Below, piece after piece: positions 59,931 to 64,000 of a stretch of 64,000 bases of DNA. The notes under the pieces are model-generated. The model did not search any database. It was given only the letters and a program-made list of their open reading frames with translations, and was not told the DNA's origin. The translations under genes were made by a program, and so were the position numbers. The stretch is from an uncultured Lachnospiraceae bacterium (lineage in GTDB: Bacteria > Bacillota > Clostridia > Lachnospirales > Lachnospiraceae), in the NCBI GenBank assembly GCA_934351835.1, contig CAKRJP010000001.1:124001-188000 (forward strand). The letters are read 5' to 3'. Each line of letters opens with the position of its first letter. The first letter of the stretch is position 1.

Positions 59931-62351
59931 ATGAATACATCATTATCATGGATAAAAGCATATGTTCCTGACCTGGATGTCACAGCACAGGAATATATGG
60001 ATGCAATGACATTATCCGGTACTAAAGTAGAAGGATATGAGAAACTGGATGCGGATCTTGATAAGATCGTGGTTGGCCAGATTGACAAGATCGAGAAACA
60101 TCCGGATGCGGATAAATTAGTGATCTGTCAGGTAAATGTGGGAACAGAGTCTATCCAGATCGTAACCGGTGCACAGAATGTATTTGAAGGCGCAAAGGTT
60201 CCGGTTGTATTAGTTGGTGGAAGAGTTGCCGGAGGACATGAGCCGGGAACAAGAGTTGAAGGCGGCATTAAGATTAAAAAAGGTAAACTCCGTGGAGTGG
60301 AAAGTTTTGGTATGATGTGCTCTATCGAGGAGCTTGGTTCTAACCGTGACATGTATCCGGAAGCACCGGAAGAGGGAATCTACATTTTCCACGATGACGT
60401 AGAAGTGGGAGCAGATGCAGTAGAAGTACTGGGATTGCACGATGTTGTGTTTGAGTATGAGATTACTTCCAACAGAGTAGACTGCTACAGCGTGGTAGGT
60501 ATTGCAAGAGAGGCAGCAGCTACATTTGACAAACCATTTAAGGCTCCGGTTGTTACAGAGACTGGAAATGATGAAGATGTCAATGATTATGTAAAGGTTA
60601 CCGTAAAAGATTCGAAACTCTGCCCAAGATATTGTGCAAGAGTGGTGAAAAATATTAAGATCGGACCATCACCGGAATGGATGCAGAGAAGACTTGCATC
60701 TGTAGGTATCCGTCCAATCAACAACTTAGTTGATATTACAAACTACATTATGGAAGAATACGGACAGCCAATGCACGCCTATGATCTGGATACGATCGAG
60801 GGACATGAGATCGTTGTCCGCACAGCAGAAGCTGATGAAAAATTCGTAACATTAGATGGTCAGGAAAGACAGATGGACGAAGATGTTCTGATGATCTGTG
60901 ACGGCAAGAAATCTATCGGTATCGCAGGTATCATGGGTGGAGAAAACTCTATGATCACAGATGATGTGAAGACAATGTTATTCGAGGCAGCATGCTTTGA
61001 CGGAACAAACATCCGCCGTTCAAGTAAGAGAGTTGGTCTCAGAACAGATGCATCTGCAAAATTTGACAAAGGACTTGATCCAAACAATGCAGAGGAAGCA
61101 ATCAACCGCGCTTGCCAGTTAGTAGAAGAGATGGGAGCCGGAGAAGTTGTGGGCGGAATGGTTGACGTTTATCCTGAAAAGAGAGAACCAGTCAGAATCC
61201 CATTTGATGAAGATGCAGTAAACAGACTGCTGGGTACAGACATTTCAAAAGAAGATATGTTATCTTACTTTGAGAAGATCGAGCTTGGATATGATGCAGA
61301 GACAAATGAAGTGATCGCACCGACATTCAGACAGGATCTGCTCCGCCCGGCTGATGTTGCAGAGGAAGTTGCAAGATTCTACGGATATGCTAAGATTCCT
61401 ACCACACTTCCAAGTGGAGAGGCAACAACTGGAAAACTTCCATTCAAACTCAGAATTGAGGAAGTGGCAAGAGATATTGCAGAGTTCTGTGGATTCAGCC
61501 AGGGAATGTCATATTCATTTGAAAGTCCGAAGGTATTTGACAAACTGTTGTTAGCAGAAGATGATAAACTGCGTCAGGCAATCGAGATCATGAACCCACT
61601 GGGAGAAGATTACAGCGTAATGCGTACTACTTCTTTAAATGGTATGCTGACATCATTGGCTACAAACTATAACAGAAGAAATAAAAATGTAAGATTATAC
61701 GAATTGGGAAATATTTATCTTCCAAAGGAACTTCCGCTGAAAGACCTTCCGGAAGAGCGTATGCAGTTTACACTGGGTATGTACGGAGATGGGGATTTCT
61801 TCAGCATGAAAGGTGTTGTAGAAGAGTTCTTAGAGAAAGTTGGAATGCATAAGAAAGAAACTTATGATCCAAACGCAGGCAAGACATTCCTTCATCCGGG
61901 AAGACAGGCAAATATCGTTTATGACGGAACTGTCATCGGATACCTTGGAGAGGTTCATCCGGACGTTGCAGATAACTACAATATCGGAACAAGAGCTTAT
62001 GTTGCAGTACTTGACATGCCGGAAGTAGTTGCAAGAGCGACATTTGACAGAAAATATTCAGGAATCGCAAAATTCCCTGCTGTTACACGTGATATCAGTA
62101 TGGTAATGCCAAAGTCTATCATGGTGGGACAGGTAGAAGAAGTCATCGAGAAGATGGGTGGAAAATATCTGGAAAGCTATGCACTCTTTGATTTATATGA
62201 AGGTGCACAGATCAAACCAGGCCACAAATCTGTTGCTTACTCTATCGTATTCCGTGCACAGGACAGAACACTGGAAGATACAGATGTAACAACTGCTATG
62301 GATAAGATTGTAAAAGAATTAGAGAGCATGGGAATTGAGCTTCGTAAATAG
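59931..62351 (+). CDS. pheT: Phenylalanine-tRNA ligase beta subunit
   Basis: An 806-residue subunit. It has an N-terminal tRNA-binding EMAP-like domain (about 40-150), B3/B4 editing domain (about 210-380), B5 domain, the synthetase-like core and a C-terminal ferredoxin-fold anticodon-binding domain (from about 715, KFPAVTRDISMVMPK). AAAAGGAG lies before the ATG, about 60 bp after pheS. Confidence 0.97.
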   Translation: MNTSLSWIKAYVPDLDVTAQEYMDAMTLSGTKVEGYEKLDADLDKIVVGQIDKIEKHPDADKLVICQVNVGTESIQIVTGAQNVFEGAKVPVVLVGGRVAGGHEPGTRVEGGIKIKKGKLRGVESFGMMCSIEELGSNRDMYPEAPEEGIYIFHDDVEVGADAVEVLGLHDVVFEYEITSNRVDCYSVVGIAREAAATFDKPFKAPVVTETGNDEDVNDYVKVTVKDSKLCPRYCARVVKNIKIGPSPEWMQRRLASVGIRPINNLVDITNYIMEEYGQPMHAYDLDTIEGHEIVVRTAEADEKFVTLDGQERQMDEDVLMICDGKKSIGIAGIMGGENSMITDDVKTMLFEAACFDGTNIRRSSKRVGLRTDASAKFDKGLDPNNAEEAINRACQLVEEMGAGEVVGGMVDVYPEKREPVRIPFDEDAVNRLLGTDISKEDMLSYFEKIELGYDAETNEVIAPTFRQDLLRPADVAEEVARFYGYAKIPTTLPSGEATTGKLPFKLRIEEVARDIAEFCGFSQGMSYSFESPKVFDKLLLAEDDKLRQAIEIMNPLGEDYSVMRTTSLNGMLTSLATNYNRRNKNVRLYELGNIYLPKELPLKDLPEERMQFTLGMYGDGDFFSMKGVVEEFLEKVGMHKKETYDPNAGKTFLHPGRQANIVYDGTVIGYLGEVHPDVADNYNIGTRAYVAVLDMPEVVARATFDRKYSGIAKFPAVTRDISMVMPKSIMVGQVEEVIEKMGGKYLESYALFDLYEGAQIKPGHKSVAYSIVFRAQDRTLEDTDVTTAMDKIVKELESMGIELRK

Positions 62352-62368
62352 AAACGAGGAACAAAGAT

Positions 62369-63397
62369 ATGTTAAAAAAAGAAGATTTTTATTTTGACCT
62401 TCCACAGGAGCAGATCGCCCAGGATCCACTGGAGGATCGCTCCGGATCCAGACTTTTGGTGCTGGACAAAGAGACAGGAGAGACAGAGCATCACATTTTC
62501 CGTGAGATCCCGGACTTTTTAAAGCCGGGAGACTGTCTGGTCATTAATGATACAAAAGTAATCCCGGCAAGACTGATCGGTGAGAAAGAAGGTACCGGTG
62601 GTAAAGTCGAGGTCTTACTTTTAAAGCGAAAAGAAAATGATGTCTGGGAGACACTGGTGAAACCTGGTAAGAAAATGAAACCGGGAGCCAGAGTCAGCTT
62701 TGGCGGCGGACTGTTAAAAGGTGAAGTCATGGACGTGGTAGACGAGGGAAATCGTCTGATCCATTTTGAGTATGAAGGAATCTTCGAAGAGATTTTAGAT
62801 CAGCTTGGACAGATGCCTCTGCCACCGTATATTACGCACCAGTTGGAAGACAAGAACCGTTACCAGACGGTATATGCCAAACATTCCGGTTCGGCAGCAG
62901 CACCGACGGCAGGACTTCATTTCACACCGGAGCTGTTGGAACAGATCAAGGCGATGGGCGTGGAGATTGCACACGTAACGCTGCATGTGGGCTTAGGAAC
63001 CTTCCGGCCGGTAAAGGTGGAGAATATCTTAGAACACCATATGCATTCGGAATTTTACCGTATAGAGGCTTCTGAGGCGGAGAAAATCAATCGTGCCAAG
63101 GACAGTGGACACCGCGTCATCTGCGTGGGAACCACAAGCTGTAGAACGGTAGAATCGGCAGCAGACGAAACAGGACATTTGAAAGAATGCAGCGGATGGA
63201 CAGAAATTTTTATCTACCCAGGATATAAGTTTAAGGTATTAGACTGTCTGATCACGAATTTCCATCTGCCGGAATCCACACTGATTATGTTAGTATCGGC
63301 ACTGGCGGGAAGAGAGCATGTGCTGGCTGCTTATGAAGAAGCGGTCAGAGAAAAATACAGATTTTTCTCATTTGGGGATGCGATGTTTATAAAATAA
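62369..63397 (+). CDS. queA: S-adenosylmethionine:tRNA ribosyltransferase-isomerase
   Basis: A 342-residue enzyme of queuosine synthesis, adding the epoxycyclopentane ring precursor to tRNA. Motifs: DFYFDLPQEQIAQDPLEDRS, VINDTKVIPARLIG, AAPTAGLHFTP and TNFHLPESTLIMLVSA. It is 17 bp after pheT and is co-transcribed. A terminator follows. Confidence 0.97.
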   Translation: MLKKEDFYFDLPQEQIAQDPLEDRSGSRLLVLDKETGETEHHIFREIPDFLKPGDCLVINDTKVIPARLIGEKEGTGGKVEVLLLKRKENDVWETLVKPGKKMKPGARVSFGGGLLKGEVMDVVDEGNRLIHFEYEGIFEEILDQLGQMPLPPYITHQLEDKNRYQTVYAKHSGSAAAPTAGLHFTPELLEQIKAMGVEIAHVTLHVGLGTFRPVKVENILEHHMHSEFYRIEASEAEKINRAKDSGHRVICVGTTSCRTVESAADETGHLKECSGWTEIFIYPGYKFKVLDCLITNFHLPESTLIMLVSALAGREHVLAAYEEAVREKYRFFSFGDAMFIK

Positions 63398-63419
63398 AAA
63401 ATGAATGAAAGAATAAAAC

Positions 63420-63452
63420 GGCCGGGCTTTTGAAGTCCGGCTGTAATTTTTT
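63420..63452 (+). terminator. Terminator after queA
   Basis: GCCGGGCTT / AAGTCCGGC 9-bp stem (one G-T pair) with TTTTTT shortly after. Confidence 0.85.
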
Positions 63453-63460
63453 GCATGCAA

Positions 63461-63494
63461 AAGGAGCTGCACACTAATTAGTGCACAGCTCCTT
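63461..63494 (-). terminator. Terminator of the surface protein gene
   Basis: AAGGAGCTG / CAGCTCCTT stem with an inner palindromic CACTAATTAGTG. On the minus strand it is followed by TTTTGCATG. It lies just after the stop at 63511. Confidence 0.75.
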
Positions 63495-63510
63495 AATGAC
63501 TGTTCGTAGA

Positions 63511-63999
63511 TTATTTGATTCTCTTTTTGAAAGTGAGAGAAATTGCTCCGATACTGACAAGCAACAATATGCTCCAAAGAATGAAGTTGTTACTGTCACC
63601 TGTTTGTGGTGTAGCAGTAGTTTTGTTATCCTTTGTTTTGTTGCTCTTTGCATTGTTATTCGTGTTTGGTTTTTGTCCTTTGTCAGACAGTTTGGCAATA
63701 ACAGTAGAGCTCTTTGAGATTTCTTTCGTTGCTTCTTTATCTGAAAAATATTTATTGCAGTCTTTGCAGTACCAGTATTCAATATTTCCTTCCACATCTT
63801 TCGTTGCAGCCTTTGCCGCGACATGTTCAAGTGCCTCATGGGTTGCTGGATCTATTTCTCCGTATTCGCTTTTACAAAGATCACAAACAGCTTTGGTATT
63901 ACAGGTTGCAGTGCCGCCGGAGTGATTGTTGCATACGATAATTCCATTATTTGTAACAGTTCCGACTAAAGTTGTTGTTCCGTTGTTTGTAAATGTTGA
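63511..63999 (-). CDS. Wall-anchored surface protein, C-terminal part
   Basis: The frame stays open to the window edge, so only the last 162 codons are seen; the start lies outside. The visible part holds CDLCKSEY then HEALEHVAAKAATKDVEGN and YWYCKDCNKYFSDKEA, a Cys-pair repeat known from Clostridial surface proteins. A Lys/Asn/Thr-rich linker, a TPQTGD sorting motif, a TM helix (ILWSILLLVSIGAISLTF) and the basic tail KKRIK follow. TPQTGD is a variant of LPxTG. Secreted and sortase-anchored is the likely fate. Confidence 0.78.
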   Translation of the reverse strand, partial: STFTNNGTTTLVGTVTNNGIIVCNNHSGGTATCNTKAVCDLCKSEYGEIDPATHEALEHVAAKAATKDVEGNIEYWYCKDCNKYFSDKEATKEISKSSTVIAKLSDKGQKPNTNNNAKSNKTKDNKTTATPQTGDSNNFILWSILLLVSIGAISLTFKKRIK

Positions 64000-64000
64000 G

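Noticed and set aside
1..64000. CRISPR array, prophage or intact insertion sequence
   Set aside because: No regularly spaced repeats, phage structural genes or full transposase were found; only an Rpn-type nuclease gene.
1..64000. Gut uric-acid cluster (ygeX/ygeY/ssnA/xdh type)
   Set aside because: None of those gene types is seen here; the window encodes the allantoin-to-oxamate route instead.

Overview
The window looks like a chromosome segment of a gut-type Lachnospiraceae (Clostridia, low-to-mid GC Firmicute). The signs are strong AGGAGG-type ribosome binding sites, TTGACA/TATAAT promoters, a T-box ahead of pheST, a TPP riboswitch, a Firmicute-type 6S RNA, NiaR, SpoIID and BceAB-type proteins. 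I cannot name the genus from sequence alone. No rRNA, tRNA, CRISPR array, prophage or complete insertion sequence was seen.

Layout: (1) 0-6.7 kb: a twin-CxxCxxxC mini-protein (minus), then a PucR-type regulator, an M20 carbamoylase, a DAO-type flavoprotein and EtfB-EtfA, which looks like an ETF-linked catabolic module. (2) 6.8-8.2 kb: a HAD phosphatase and a GreA-like factor. (3) 8.2-12.7 kb: a TPP-riboswitch-controlled thiamine operon, thiM-thiE-HAD-thiC-thiD. (4) 12.7-14.2 kb: panD-panC. (5) 14.3-36.8 kb: a large allantoin utilisation region. It holds a DUF2877 protein (AllH/YlbF-like), two tandem allantoinase + NCS1 permease pairs, AllE, AllD, a fused FdrA-YlbE protein (AllF-AllG), carbamate kinase, an LctP-family permease, AllC, an XRE-GntR-FCD regulator, a YitT protein and a PucG-type ureidoglycine-glyoxylate aminotransferase. 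(6) 37.1-41 kb: NiaR, then a sodium symporter and an amidohydrolase behind a structured leader RNA. (7) 41-45 kb: a metal-exporter-like protein, small and medium membrane proteins, a PHP phosphoesterase and a CmpB-like protein. (8) 45.1-48.8 kb: leuC-leuD-thrC. (9) 48.9-53.3 kb: 6S RNA, a run of hairpins, a SpoIID-like protein, YihY and an AGCS symporter. (10) 53.3-58.4 kb: an AT-rich accessory block with a PadR/HAAS pair, a BceAB-like ABC transporter and an Rpn nuclease. (11) 58.4-63.4 kb: T-box, pheS, pheT, queA. (12) The window ends inside a wall-anchored surface protein on the minus strand.

How the allantoin genes fit together: allantoin is taken up (NCS1) and opened (AllB). Allantoate is deiminated (AllC), ureidoglycine becomes ureidoglycolate (AllE), and this is oxidised to oxalurate (AllD). 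Oxalurate is split phosphorolytically to oxamate and carbamoyl phosphate (AllF-AllG fusion plus the distant AllH-like protein), and carbamate kinase makes ATP. The PucG-type aminotransferase gives a second route from ureidoglycine to oxalurate. The LctP-family permease is a reasonable candidate for removing oxamate, a lactate/pyruvate analogue. Repeated CYGGTT-type and TTGTAYACAA-type sites in the intergenic regions suggest shared control by the PucR-type and GntR-type regulators encoded in the window.

Candidate novelties are the rearranged oxamate carbamoyltransferase (fused plus relocated subunits), the oxamate export proposal, the carbamoylase/DAO/ETF module, the uncharacterised leader before the sodium symporter, and the PadR-controlled BceAB-like transporter without a two-component system.
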